DNA of 64,000 nt, taken from assembly GCA_017441385.1 (NCBI GenBank), contig JAFRXY010000083.1, positions 48,168-112,167 on the forward strand. Reading direction: 5' to 3'. The notes under the pieces are model-generated. The model worked only from the letters and a program-made list of their open reading frames with translations, did no database searches and was not told the origin of the DNA. The position numbers and the translations under genes were made by a program. Below are positions 45,001 to 52,982 of this stretch, in pieces. Source of the stretch: Clostridia bacterium (GTDB lineage: Bacteria; Bacillota; Clostridia; Oscillospirales; Acutalibacteraceae). Each line of letters starts with the position of its first letter. Positions within the stretch are counted from its first letter, which is position 1.

Positions 45001-45180
45001 GTCCTGCCTGAGGTTCACCGAGTCAACCGACGGTGAGAGGGAATCCTTTTCCGCCCGGACGGTCGGCGCAAACACACAAATACAAGCAAATGCAAGCAAA
45101 ACTGCCGCTGTGAGAGAGCAAGCAGTCTTGCGCGGAGATATTATCATCTTAAAAATATGAAATAAACCGGAACAGATCAT
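42004..45180 (-). CDS. Secreted BspA-type LRR protein with seven Big2 domains
   Basis: This 1058-residue surface protein has a signal peptide (residues 15-43), then about 15 BspA-type leucine-rich repeats (about 70-480). These have the usual form IGxxAFxxCxxLxxVxxP. Seven bacterial Ig-like group 2 modules follow to the end, each with a variant of WxSSDxxVAxVxxxGxVTxxxxGxAxIT. BspA-type LRRs bind host proteins and mediate adhesion in oral and gut bacteria. No LPXTG, C-terminal helix or dockerin is visible, so how it is held at the surface is open. The ATG at 45180 has GGAGGG 6 nt upstream. Confidence 0.88.
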   Translation of the reverse strand: MICSGLFHIFKMIISPRKTACSLTAAVLLAFACICVFAPTVRAEKDSLSPSVDSVNLRQDKWIYSIYVDKSNNRYVSVTRYEGDDTEVVIPDEMGGIPVKAISREAFCGNKYITSVRIPDGVTDIGKYAFSGCIGLSSVTFPENLRNVGEGAFYGCRSLKEAVFPEGTVKIGSFAFYNCIHLKTAGFPSTLRTIGDSSFEGCVMLEKAAFGSEMDAIGDVAFKNCRSLSAVDLSGISQLGAGAFINCTALEKAVIGDRLTGLAPETFRGCVSLQTVTLGKSLEKLGISAFEDCASLRSLSGGESLTEIDSLAFLGCSSLKKAEIGKNVSHIGAGAFNGCTSLSKVSVSDGNVTYSSAGGCLFSGDGSTLLFCPQGFKGKLNLKAKSGTISEIEKFAAAGCSGITDAFLHEGIVSIGNGAFLGCADITSVSVPDSVGSIGSAAFGMYFDEGTIKREGYIRIYAASGSVAEEYCSGRDIPFMPYDSTLFVSSERVVMAEGATFTLSCGFTSRRKTEVSWESSDESVVKVKDGILTALSQGSVNITLSAEGFESCVVRAVVVSPDDIGTSTKKKHESRLIYCGESEELNSLFSQIIDPIFAANRFWYSSSPSVATVTNDGKVTARGIGTAVITCRMPDGSENIVLVTVTERPSGITLIAPEEELLVGTTHQLSTTVLPSSSKAPISWESDNENVASVDDRGKITAVGQGKCNITATLPGGLKSSVEVKCVISAESLHLDKEIRNVYQGKEFTLKATVLPQESEQKILWKSSDPSVASVNSKGKVTGKSFGSAVITAETKGGFIAACRVNVIAHAEILSIDNKKLKINQDTEYRLNAVIRPSYSPETTDRCTWNSTNEKVATVDENGVVRAVSPGKCIINCRAGDLISKCQVQVRLPAQSMKISAEKDCIYIGETMPLEPVIVPEDATDTVEWFSDHESIAAVTSAGTVRGKSAGNAVITLKVTNDVTGDSITDTFEITVMKKAESVALNKNSLSMNAGEQDALLYTLLPDDCNDTVRWYSTDENVATVRDDGLITAVSAGSCYICIESGSGVSARCKVSVQ

Positions 45181-45224
45181 ATTGCCCTCCGAAATTTTCC
45201 AAATTAATAAAAAGCACTATATCT

Positions 45225-45252
45225 ATTATATTCCTTAATTCCAAAAAGTCAA
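45225..45252 (-). promoter_or_regulatory. Predicted promoter of the LRR/Big2 protein
   Basis: Minus strand TTGACT (45247-45252), 16-bp spacer, TATAAT (45225-45230). Confidence 0.7.
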
Positions 45253-45292
45253 CGAAATACACACAAACCTGACAATTTTATCAATCCGAAAA

Positions 45293-46267
45293 TCAATCCC
45301 TGTCCAGAAGTTCCTGATAGAAGTCGGCGTAACCTGTCTTTTTGTCGCGTATGAATTCTATCGCGGAAGACGGGTGCCGGTTCAGACGCCCGGTGAGAAG
45401 ATAGGGCACATCATAGCCCCAGACAACGCCGGAGGCCTTGAGTGGAAGCATATACTTCTCAATAAAAGTCAGGATGGGCGTGAGGTTATACTTGGGATTC
45501 TTGAAGAAGCCGAGCAGCAGCTCCATAGCGCAGTTGCCCGCGCCTCTGCCCATGCAGCTCACCGTGGCGTCGAGGTAGCTCGCGCCGAAGGACATGGATT
45601 CAATGGTATTGGCAAAGGCCAACTGCTGATTGTTGTGGGCGTGAATACCGAGGAATTTGCCCGCTTTTTCGGTGTAGGAGAGGTATTTCTCGGTGAGCCG
45701 TGCAATCTGTTCGGGATAAAGCGAGCCGTAGCTGTCCACGAGATACAGTCCGTCGACGCTGCTCTGACAGATCATGTCCAGCGCCCCGTCCAGATCGAAA
45801 ATGCTCGCGTTGGAGATGGCCATGATGTTCACGGTGGTTTCATAGCCGAGTTCGTGGCAATACTCCACCATTTCCAGCGCGGCGGGAATGGTATTGATAT
45901 AGGTCGCGACGCGGATCATGTCAATGACGCTCTCGGAACGCGGTCTGATGTCCCGGCGGAAGTCACATCTTCCCACGTCGGCCATAACGGAAATCTTCAG
46001 GTCGGTGTTGTTCTCACCCACAATGGCGCGGATATCCTCGTCATCGCAGAATTTCCACTTGCCAAACTTGTCGGGAGAAAAGATATCCTTCGACGCCTTG
46101 TAGCCGAATTCCATATAATCCACGCCGGCTTTGACATTGGCCATGTAAAGGGCACGGACAAATTCATCGTCAAAATAGAAATTGTTGACCAGACCTCCGT
46201 CGCGGATGGTGGCGTCCAGCACCTTGACGTCGGGTCTGTAGGATACGATATTGCCTCTTCTGTTCAT
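45293..46267 (-). CDS. DRE-TIM aldolase, HMGL-like
   Basis: This 324-residue TIM-barrel protein belongs to the DRE-TIM metallolyase family (HMG-CoA lyase, 4-hydroxy-2-oxovalerate aldolase). The N-terminal LDATIRDGG is the DRE-like metal motif, and IHAHNNQQLAFANT carries the second metal-binding HxH. YLVDSYGSL and GRGAGNCAMELLL are also typical. The exact substrate is unknown: no acetaldehyde dehydrogenase partner is adjacent, so a classical meta-cleavage role is unlikely. It has its own promoter and lies between the LRR and acyltransferase genes. Confidence 0.85.
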   Translation of the reverse strand: MNRRGNIVSYRPDVKVLDATIRDGGLVNNFYFDDEFVRALYMANVKAGVDYMEFGYKASKDIFSPDKFGKWKFCDDEDIRAIVGENNTDLKISVMADVGRCDFRRDIRPRSESVIDMIRVATYINTIPAALEMVEYCHELGYETTVNIMAISNASIFDLDGALDMICQSSVDGLYLVDSYGSLYPEQIARLTEKYLSYTEKAGKFLGIHAHNNQQLAFANTIESMSFGASYLDATVSCMGRGAGNCAMELLLGFFKNPKYNLTPILTFIEKYMLPLKASGVVWGYDVPYLLTGRLNRHPSSAIEFIRDKKTGYADFYQELLDRD

Positions 46268-46345
46268 TCTTATTCATGTTCCTCTCAACTGATGTTAATA
46301 GCAAAATGCAATCAGAAAGATTCCGCTTGCAGATATGTAAATTTA

Positions 46346-46374
46346 ATTATAGCACACCGCTTAGGCAATTTCAA
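46346..46374 (-). promoter_or_regulatory. Predicted promoter of the DRE-TIM aldolase gene
   Basis: Minus strand TTGAAA (46369-46374), 17-bp spacer, TATAAT (46346-46351). Confidence 0.75.
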
Positions 46375-46400
46375 CACCAATCACAGTATTTTCATGATTG

Positions 46401-46445
46401 AAAAAGAAAAAACTGCGGAGGTTCCGCTATAAACGAAGCCTCCGC
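46401..46445 (-). terminator. Terminator of the acyltransferase gene
   Basis: GCGGAGG (46415-46421) pairs with CCTCCGC (46439-46445); reading on the minus strand, AGTTTTTTC follows. Confidence 0.8.
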
Positions 46446-46456
46446 TAATTGCAAAA

Positions 46457-47596
46457 TTATTCGGCCGACACCTTTTTCCTGAAATATTGGCCGGAGAAGA
46501 TCCTTTCAAGGAAATTGCCAACAAGCATGGTAATGGCCGAGCTGACAGCCGTCAGCACCACAGCCGCCCAGACCTTCATGCCAACCGCCGCGTCCGCAAG
46601 GTAGTAATTCACCGCATAGAGCGCCGCAAGCTGCGAGAGATAGACCGGCAGGGTGATTTTGCCGAGGAAATAACTCACACTGTTGTCAAAAAGATTCCCG
46701 GAATAGGTCAGTCCGCTGTAGGAAAGAGTCACTCCCACAAATATCACGGCCAGAGCGCCGTATTCCCAACCGTAGGGCAGCGTCAGCAGGGTGAAAATGA
46801 CTGCTGCAACATACATCACCCATTCCGCCACTGTAAGCGCAACCCTCGCAGGCTTGCCGATTTTCTCCGCAAGGGGTGCAAGTCCGTATTGCCCCAAGCT
46901 GTAAACGAACGTACCGAGCATGATTTCCGCCACAGCCCTGATCAAGCCTTTATAAATAAAAATGTCCTGTCCAATATACATCGGGCGGGTGACTCCTGTG
47001 AGAGAAGGAAATTCGCAGCACATCCATATGAACAGTCCGACCGAAGCCAACGGCGCGATGTAGCGGGTGAACACCTTGAAATGCAGCCGGCAAAGCGGAT
47101 AGATGATCAGGATAGCGATCAGCATGGCCGAGAGATACCATTCAATGTGGTTGAGCGGCGCACCCATGATGCCTGTCATCTGAATCAGGAAAAAACTGGG
47201 AAAAGCCGCATCGAGTCTCTCCCAAGCCGACCAGTTCGGCATATCAAGATGAATCAGCACCATCACGCCGAACAGCACCGCAAAGGCCACAAAATGCTGA
47301 GGGAAAATCGATGCGTATTTCTTCCCGAAATACCTGAATGTATCAGGAATAACAGTGAGCTTCTTAGGCAGTTTCAGGCTTTGCTTTTCCGCGCTGTGAG
47401 CGAGGAATACACCGGTGAGAATGAAGAAGAATTCCACACCCATTGCACCGTGCGGAAAGAGCGCGACGCGCACGCCGTCCTTCAGCGACACGCCGCCCAG
47501 CAGCATTTTGCTGATATGGAAAAAGAGTATGGTCATACAAAAGACAAACCGCATGAATTCCAGCGTACCGTTGCGCTTTTTTTTAGTTGAAGCCAT
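46457..47596 (-). CDS. Acyltransferase 3 family membrane protein
   Basis: This 379-residue protein has about ten membrane segments and the acyltransferase 3 (OafA/YrhL-like) signature, with FMRFVFCMTILFFHISKM at the N-terminus (the key His) and GVEFFFILTGVFLA. Such proteins move acyl groups from the cytoplasm to sugars of lipopolysaccharide, peptidoglycan, exopolysaccharide or antibiotics. The target is not clear. The transcript leader carries the inverted copy of the composite heptad element between its promoter and the AAAGGAG site. It is a single-gene unit ending at a terminator. Confidence 0.88.
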   Translation of the reverse strand: MASTKKKRNGTLEFMRFVFCMTILFFHISKMLLGGVSLKDGVRVALFPHGAMGVEFFFILTGVFLAHSAEKQSLKLPKKLTVIPDTFRYFGKKYASIFPQHFVAFAVLFGVMVLIHLDMPNWSAWERLDAAFPSFFLIQMTGIMGAPLNHIEWYLSAMLIAILIIYPLCRLHFKVFTRYIAPLASVGLFIWMCCEFPSLTGVTRPMYIGQDIFIYKGLIRAVAEIMLGTFVYSLGQYGLAPLAEKIGKPARVALTVAEWVMYVAAVIFTLLTLPYGWEYGALAVIFVGVTLSYSGLTYSGNLFDNSVSYFLGKITLPVYLSQLAALYAVNYYLADAAVGMKVWAAVVLTAVSSAITMLVGNFLERIFSGQYFRKKVSAE

Positions 47597-47620
47597 CTTG
47601 CATATCTCCTTTTTTTGTGA

Positions 47621-47737
47621 TCAGTGGTCAGTGGTCGGTGGTCAGTGGAAAGTGAGGAGTAAGGAGTGAGGAGTGAGGAGTGGAAAATGGGAAAATGAAA
47701 ATCTACCTCCTACCTTCTACCTCCTGCCTTCTACCTG
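47621..47737 (-). repeat. Composite heptad-repeat element, copy 2 (inverted)
   Basis: On the plus strand it reads four TCAGTGG-type heptads (47621-47648), five GGAGTGA-type heptads (47649-47683), two AAAATGG-like units, a 5-nt linker (47698-47702), and five CTACCTY heptads (47703-47737). On the minus strand that is NAGGTAG, linker, CACTCCT, CACTGAC: the same block order as the copies at 18933 and 49266. It lies in the acyltransferase 5' leader. Confidence 0.88.
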
Positions 47738-47743
47738 AATTAA

Positions 47744-47772
47744 ATTGTATCACATTTCTTTCATGATTTCAA
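47744..47772 (-). promoter_or_regulatory. Predicted promoter of the acyltransferase gene
   Basis: Minus strand TTGAAA (47767-47772), 17-bp spacer, TACAAT (47744-47749). It lies upstream of the heptad element, so the element is transcribed. Confidence 0.7.
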
Positions 47773-47846
47773 TATTTTCCATAAAATAATTATGTTATTC
47801 TGCCGGATGTTGTCGGATAATTCAAAATTAATTTTGCTCAAACCCC

Positions 47847-47875
47847 TTGACAAAATCATTATACAGGTGTATTAT
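47847..47875 (+). promoter_or_regulatory. Predicted promoter of the gntR operon
   Basis: TTGACA (47847-47852), 17-bp spacer, TATTAT (47870-47875). Confidence 0.8.
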
Positions 47876-47876
47876 G

Positions 47877-47905
47877 TAACTGTACTAATAAAGCTAATAC
47901 AGTTA
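47877..47905. promoter_or_regulatory. Putative GntR operator
   Basis: TAACTGTA (47877-47884), 13-nt spacer, TACAGTTA (47898-47905): a perfect 8+8 inverted repeat right after the -10 box. The position fits autorepression by the GntR/YtrA-type regulator encoded next. Confidence 0.7.
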
Positions 47906-47943
47906 GTCAACGCATTACACTACTTCCGGAGGTGAATCACTGA

Positions 47944-48324
47944 ATGTATACCACAGACAATCTGAGCGGCGTTCCGGTCTATGAACAGATCGTACGCCAG
48001 ACCGAAGCCTTCATTCTGGCGGGCATCATGCCCCCCGACGCGCCGATGCCTTCCGTGCGGGCGGTGGCAACCGAAATTGCCGCCAATCCCAACACGGTGC
48101 AGAAAGCCTACACCCACCTTCTCAGCCGCGGCATTCTCTACGCCGTTCCCGGCAAGGGCAGTTTTATTTCCCCCGACGCAAGGGAAAAGCTCCGCGCCGA
48201 ATTGGAAAAAAAGCTCCAATCGGTCGAGGAACTGGCTTCCCAATTCGCCGGCGCGGGCATTCCCAAGCAGGAGGTTCTCGACGCGGTCGAAAGAGGCTAC
48301 GAGAGCGCTTCGCTAAGAGAATAG
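47944..48324 (+). CDS. GntR family (YtrA-type) transcriptional regulator
   Basis: This 126-residue protein is a short GntR regulator of the YtrA subfamily, with a winged-helix domain (PVYEQIVRQTEAFILAGIM, PSVRAVATEIAANPNTVQKAY, LLSRGILYAVPGKGSF) and a short C-terminal dimer helix. YtrA regulators usually repress an adjacent ABC transporter operon, as here. An inverted-repeat operator overlaps its promoter. The last residues (SASLRE) and the stop codon come from the repeat element at 48305-48360, so the C-terminus has been rewritten by that element. GGAGGTG lies 9 nt before the ATG. Confidence 0.9.
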   Translation: MYTTDNLSGVPVYEQIVRQTEAFILAGIMPPDAPMPSVRAVATEIAANPNTVQKAYTHLLSRGILYAVPGKGSFISPDAREKLRAELEKKLQSVEELASQFAGAGIPKQEVLDAVERGYESASLRE

Positions 48325-48360
48325 TGAATAGTGAATAATTTCGGAGCGCTTCGCGCTGAT
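48305..48360 (+). repeat. GAATAGT-type element, copy 3 (gntR end to ABC ATPase)
   Basis: GCGCTTCGCTAAGA is followed by heptads GAATAGT, GAATAGT and GAATAAT (48319-48339), then TTCGGAGCGCTTCGCGCTGA, shared almost exactly with the dnaK-dnaJ copy. It overlaps the last 20 bp of gntR and ends before the ABC ATPase ribosome site. Confidence 0.8.
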
Positions 48361-48388
48361 TGAAAAAAATTGAAAGGAAGAACACCTT

Positions 48389-49261
48389 ATGATAAACGCC
48401 ACGAATGTGACCAAAAAATTCGGAGATCTGGTCGCGCTGGACAATGTGGGGCTCACGGTGGAAACGGGCAGCATCTTCGGGCTGGTCGGCTCCAACGGCG
48501 CGGGCAAATCCACCTTCCTGCGCCTGCTGTCGGGGGTCTACCGGCTCGACGGCGGCAGCATCTCTATCGACAGCCGGGACATCGCCGAAAATCCCGAGGT
48601 TCGGAAGAATCTCATCTATGTGCCGGACGAGCTGTATTTCATCCCTAATTCCAACATGGACAGCATGGCCAGACTCTGCCAAAACAGCCGCGCGAAATTC
48701 GACGAAAAACTCTATGCGGAGCTGGCGGACAAATTTGAAGCCAGCCGCAAGAAGCCCATCCGCACTATGAGCAAGGGCATGAAGCGGCAGGCGGCGCTCA
48801 TTCTCGCCATTGCTTCCCAGCCCGACATCCTGCTCATCGACGAAACCTTCGACGGGCTGGACGTCATCAAGCGCCACGACATGAGGGAAATCCTCTGCGG
48901 AGCGGTGGCTGACAGAGGACTCACCGTGATCATGGCCACCCATTCCATGCGGGAGGTGGACGATCTCTGCGACTCTCTCGCCATGCTGCACAAGGGAAAG
49001 ATCACCTTGCAATCCGAGCTGGACGAAGCCAAAACTTCCCTCATCAAGGTGCAGATCGCCTTCCCCGAAGCCTTTGAAAAGGACGCTGTGGAATTCGACG
49101 GGGCTGAAATTCTGGACTTTACCCGGGACGGCACGGTCGCCACGGTCATCTACGAGAACGACCGCGAGCAGGTGGAGCGCGAGCTTCGCGCCAAGTCCCC
49201 CCTGCTGATAAACGTCCTTCCGCTTTCCCTCGAGGAAGTCTTCATTTACAAGAACAGATGA
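48389..49261 (+). CDS. ABC transporter ATP-binding protein
   Basis: This 290-residue protein is a single ABC ATPase of the YtrB/CcmA type. It has Walker A GSNGAGKST (near residue 36), a signature variant (MSKGMKRQAALILAIAS), Walker B ILLIDETFDGLD and the H-loop (THSMREVDDLCD). It would power an exporter or efflux complex with the ABC-2-like permease downstream. AAAGGAAG precedes the ATG at 48389. It follows the regulator and a repeat element of the GAATAGT type. Confidence 0.92.
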   Translation: MINATNVTKKFGDLVALDNVGLTVETGSIFGLVGSNGAGKSTFLRLLSGVYRLDGGSISIDSRDIAENPEVRKNLIYVPDELYFIPNSNMDSMARLCQNSRAKFDEKLYAELADKFEASRKKPIRTMSKGMKRQAALILAIASQPDILLIDETFDGLDVIKRHDMREILCGAVADRGLTVIMATHSMREVDDLCDSLAMLHKGKITLQSELDEAKTSLIKVQIAFPEAFEKDAVEFDGAEILDFTRDGTVATVIYENDREQVERELRAKSPLLINVLPLSLEEVFIYKNR

Positions 49262-49265
49262 TAGT

Positions 49266-49333
49266 CAGGTAGGAGGTAGGAAGTAGAAGGTGGCAGGTTT
49301 CTTCCCACTTTCCACTTCTCACTCCCCACTGAC
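49266..49333 (+). repeat. Composite heptad-repeat element, copy 3
   Basis: Five NAGGTAG-like heptads (49266-49300), a 5-nt linker CTTCC, three CACTTCT-like heptads (49306-49326) and one CACTGAC (49327-49333). It is the shortest copy but keeps the block order of the other two. It lies between the ABC ATPase and permease genes, 23 nt before the permease ATG. Confidence 0.85.
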
Positions 49334-49356
49334 TACAGAAAGGAATGATATTTTTA

Positions 49357-51801
49357 ATGAATGAGATAAAAAATTTCAACAAGGCAATGCTGCCCAAGTT
49401 TAAAAAATCGCTCTATTTTGAGGGCTTGCGGCAATTGCGGATAGGCGGCATCGCGCTGGCGGTGCTGGTCGCCCTCGGCACGGCAAGGCAATATCTCGGC
49501 ACTATCAGCTTTAACACCGAAAGAGGATTTCCACTGCGGTACAGTCTGGCGCAGGAAATTGATACCCTATTCTCCGGTCCTGCATGGCTTGTCTTTATCC
49601 TTTGCTCCATGTTCGCCGTGATTTCGGCGTTTGTACTGACCACCTTCACACGCTCGACCAAAGCCCGCGATTTCTATTACGCGACACCCCATTCCGGTGG
49701 CACGCTCTGGCTGAATTTCGCCGCCGCCTGCCTGACGTGGATTGCCGCCGGCGCGGGTTCCTTCCTGCTGGTGAGCTGCCTTTTCATGATGCCGTTTGAC
49801 GCGAAGGTTTTCGGTATATGCCTTTTCGTCGCCTTCAATGTGCTGGCGGGGGTCTTCATGGTGTTCGGTATGGCGATGCTGGCGATTTCGCTCACCGGCC
49901 GGATGATCAACGCGCTGGTGAATCTCCTCGCGCTTTCGGCGCTTTCCACCTGCGTCAAAATCGCCTTTTCCGCAGGCTATAACGTGGTTTACAGCGGTTT
50001 CCGCCTTCTGGTGCCTTCCTCCGAGCTGTACGAATACGACCCGGTTTTCCACATCTACAATCGCGTGTTTTACGATTACGGCGGAAGCAGTTTGATTGAA
50101 TTCAACGCGGAATTCGGTATCTTCGCCTCGTGGTCCACCGTAGGCTACTGCCTGCTCTGGGGCTGCGTCATGCTGGCTGCCGCCGCGTTCTTCATGACAA
50201 TCCGAACGGGCGACAGCGTTGGAAAGCCCTTTGTCAACGGAGCCGCGCACGCTATCTCACTGACGGTGGACTATTTCCCTGTCTCGGTCGTGGTGGCTAT
50301 GATTCTCCGCGAAGTAACGCTCTCCCTTCATTGGAGCGGAATCGTGATTGACGGTCAATCCATTATAAACGGGGTACTCTATCTGCTGATTATTTTCGGC
50401 TGCTGCTGGGGGCTGGAACTGCTGCTTACCTTCGACTGGAAACATTCCCACCGCTCTTTCAAGCTGCTGCCGATACCGATCGTGCTTGCGCTGGCCATTA
50501 TGACAGCCGGATTCCTCGAAATCAATGCGGAATTCAACACAACGCCTGCCGCCGACGAGGTGGAATCCTTCACCCTTACCCGCAACGATTCCCTGCCCGA
50601 CGAGCTGGTCATGTTCCGTCTGACGGATACCCTCGGCAGATGGGTCACCGACGAAGCCGAAATCAGGGACAGCGCCATCATCGAATACGCCACCGCGCAG
50701 CTCAAAGAACTCTCCGATGAATACGGCCATGATTTTGACAAAGCGTACAACGGAAGATATTCGCTGGTGGAATACGATGACGCGCCAAAGCGCAAAGATG
50801 AGAGACTCATCTCCATCCGGCTGAATCTCAAAAACGGCAAAAGCATCACCCGTCTGATCGGCTTCGACGAGGAGCACATCAAGGCACTGGAAAATGCATT
50901 CCTCAGCGACAGCGAATTCATGAAGGAATTCCTTGCCCTTCCCGCCGCCGATCAGGTGAACGCCGTGGTCGATGAGGCATACGGTCTGACGGGCGAGGAA
51001 ACAAAAGCGGTCTATGAGACCTTCCTCACGGAATACAACGCTCTTTCCGACGAGGAAAAGCTTGCTTTCATGAGGGAAGCCATGGAGCTGTCCCGAGGGA
51101 GAGAGGAAGAAGCCGTTGACGCGGAAGAAGCTCCCGCCGAGACAGTCACCCCCACGGATATCAGCCTCATCAGCCAGTCCAAGGAAGTCGGACAGTACGG
51201 CATTACCATGTCCTATCTGACCGAGAACAACGAAAACTACGACCCTTCCCTCATGATTTCTATCAACGGCTATCCCGAAGGCCATCTCTATGAGTATGCA
51301 AAATGGTACGACTACAGTCTCTGCGTCAGCAGCAAGTCTTTCCCCAAGACAATCGCGCTGATCGTCAAAACCTGCAACTCCAGATTCGCCGACGCGCAGA
51401 AGCAATTCAAAGCGTCAGCCGAAAGTGAGAAAAACATGGACTACAGAATGATTGATCTGGCAGTGACATATATCACAAAGGACAAGACGCTCGACGTGGA
51501 ATATGTCCTGCTCATAGGAACCAAGCCGGAAGAAGATATGCTTAATTACAAAGGGAAAAAGAAGGAACAACTCGATTATTATGACAAATATGACAGCGAC
51601 GAATCCGTACCGAGAGTCATCAGGGAAATCGAGGTCGATTCCGACGACATGGTGAAGCGGCTCTTTGAGGACATTCAGTCCACCGAAACCATCGACTTCA
51701 CCAAGCCCTACGCTGATATCAGGTGGTACAAAAAAGTCGACGGAGACTTCAAACAATTCACCTTCTTCGCCCAGACCGACTTTCCCGACGTGGCGAAATA
51801 A
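49357..51801 (+). CDS. Large ABC-2-like transporter permease
   Basis: This 814-residue protein has about ten membrane segments in its first 375 residues. A long soluble, mostly extracellular domain follows (about 400-814), with acidic stretches (EEEAVDAEEAPAET) and no motif I recognise. It resembles the permease of YtrBCD/BceB-like efflux systems by context: GntR, ABC ATPase, permease. The ATG at 49357 is preferred to 49345, which overlaps the AAAGGAATG ribosome site. The transport substrate is unknown. A strong terminator ends the operon. Confidence 0.8.
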   Translation: MNEIKNFNKAMLPKFKKSLYFEGLRQLRIGGIALAVLVALGTARQYLGTISFNTERGFPLRYSLAQEIDTLFSGPAWLVFILCSMFAVISAFVLTTFTRSTKARDFYYATPHSGGTLWLNFAAACLTWIAAGAGSFLLVSCLFMMPFDAKVFGICLFVAFNVLAGVFMVFGMAMLAISLTGRMINALVNLLALSALSTCVKIAFSAGYNVVYSGFRLLVPSSELYEYDPVFHIYNRVFYDYGGSSLIEFNAEFGIFASWSTVGYCLLWGCVMLAAAAFFMTIRTGDSVGKPFVNGAAHAISLTVDYFPVSVVVAMILREVTLSLHWSGIVIDGQSIINGVLYLLIIFGCCWGLELLLTFDWKHSHRSFKLLPIPIVLALAIMTAGFLEINAEFNTTPAADEVESFTLTRNDSLPDELVMFRLTDTLGRWVTDEAEIRDSAIIEYATAQLKELSDEYGHDFDKAYNGRYSLVEYDDAPKRKDERLISIRLNLKNGKSITRLIGFDEEHIKALENAFLSDSEFMKEFLALPAADQVNAVVDEAYGLTGEETKAVYETFLTEYNALSDEEKLAFMREAMELSRGREEEAVDAEEAPAETVTPTDISLISQSKEVGQYGITMSYLTENNENYDPSLMISINGYPEGHLYEYAKWYDYSLCVSSKSFPKTIALIVKTCNSRFADAQKQFKASAESEKNMDYRMIDLAVTYITKDKTLDVEYVLLIGTKPEEDMLNYKGKKKEQLDYYDKYDSDESVPRVIREIEVDSDDMVKRLFEDIQSTETIDFTKPYADIRWYKKVDGDFKQFTFFAQTDFPDVAK

Positions 51802-51840
51802 TTCATTGCCTACACCTCACCCAAAATAGAACAACAAACC

Positions 51841-51892
51841 AAAGCAGCCGGCTGCACGACATTCATCAAAGAATGCGGCAGCCGGCTGCTTT
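51841..51892. terminator. Bidirectional terminator between convergent operons
   Basis: AAAGCAGCCGGCTGC (51841-51855) and GCAGCCGGCTGCTTT (51878-51892) form a perfect 15-bp stem between convergent genes. Confidence 0.9.
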
Positions 51893-51932
51893 GGGTTATA
51901 GTATGTTTTGGAAGGAATGGAATAGAAAAAAC

Positions 51933-52982
51933 TCAGTCGTCGATGCCCAGCATGGCGACACGCTCGATGTCGGGGCGGATGGAGAGAAATACATCCACGA
52001 TTTCAGGGTCAAAATGACCCCCGCTGCCCTTCCGGATGATATCGAACGCCTGATCAAAGGACATCTGCTGCTTGTAGCTGCGCTTACTCACCAGCGCGTC
52101 GAATACGTCTGCCACCGCCAGTACGCGGGCGCAGAAAGGAATTTTGATACCTTTCAGCCCGTAGGGATAGCCCTTGCCGTTCCACCATTCGTGATGGTAG
52201 GCCGCCATGTCCTTGCCGAGCAGAAGGTAGTAATTGTCGTCAATCTGCTTGGCGCATTCCTCGAGAATCTTCGCCCCCTCGACGGTGTGGGTTTTCATCA
52301 GTTCGAATTCCTCTTCGGTAAGGTCGCCCTGCTTTTTCAGCACCGCGTCGGGAATCTTGAGCTTGCCTATGTCGTGCAGAGGAGCCGCCAGCGTAATGCT
52401 GGTGACGTAGCGGTCATCGAGGAATTCGGGGTACATGCCTTCATCCCGCATTTTGCGCACCAATGTCTCCACAATGGCGCTGACCCTGTGCACATGGATT
52501 CCGGTGGTTTCGTCGCGGGTGTCGATCATATTGGCCAGCACCATGATGATCTGCGATTTCATCTTTTCGAGCTGCGCCCGCTTTTTCTCGTTGTCAAGCT
52601 GCAACCGCCTGCGGTAGTCCTCCAGTTCGATGGCTCTGGCAATGCGGGACTTCATGACCTGCGGCACAAACGGCTTGGCGAGGAAGTCCACCGCGCCCAT
52701 TTCAAGGCATTCCACCTCGGTCTGGGGGTTGTTTTCCACCGTCAGCACAATAACGGGAATTTCGCACCATTTGTCGTTGGCCTTGATCTTCTTCATGGTC
52801 TGCTTTCCGTCCAGTTCCGGCATATTCAAATCCAGCAGAATGAGGTCGGGGATATCGCGTTCGAGATATTTCAGCGCCTGATAACCGGAGATCACTGCAA
52901 TGACCGTATATTCATCGCCGATTGCCTGCTTGGCCATGGCAAGCGTCGTCTTGTTATCGTCGATAACGAGAATTTTCTTCAT
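51933..52982 (-). CDS. Response regulator with an HD-GYP domain
   Basis: This 349-residue protein has a receiver domain (1-120; VIDDNKTTL, LLDLNMPELDG phospho-acceptor Asp, and a VDFLAKPF loop). A coiled linker joins it to an HD-GYP domain (about 150-349) with HDIGKLKIP and HHEWWNGKGYP. HD-GYP enzymes hydrolyse cyclic di-GMP or related signals, so phosphorylation would set second-messenger levels. It lies downstream of a hybrid histidine kinase in the same direction, 128 bp apart, and the two probably form one pathway. No output DNA-binding domain is present. Confidence 0.93.
   Translation of the reverse strand: MKKILVIDDNKTTLAMAKQAIGDEYTVIAVISGYQALKYLERDIPDLILLDLNMPELDGKQTMKKIKANDKWCEIPVIVLTVENNPQTEVECLEMGAVDFLAKPFVPQVMKSRIARAIELEDYRRRLQLDNEKKRAQLEKMKSQIIMVLANMIDTRDETTGIHVHRVSAIVETLVRKMRDEGMYPEFLDDRYVTSITLAAPLHDIGKLKIPDAVLKKQGDLTEEEFELMKTHTVEGAKILEECAKQIDDNYYLLLGKDMAAYHHEWWNGKGYPYGLKGIKIPFCARVLAVADVFDALVSKRSYKQQMSFDQAFDIIRKGSGGHFDPEIVDVFLSIRPDIERVAMLGIDD

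Larger units (their letters stand above)
47597..47943. other. Divergent control region of the acyltransferase and GntR operons
   Basis: This 347-bp gap has, left to right, the acyltransferase ribosome site, the heptad element (47621-47737), the minus-strand promoter (47744-47772), an AT-rich stretch with nothing visible (47773-47846), the plus-strand gntR promoter and its operator-like inverted repeat. No gene is present. Confidence 0.7.
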
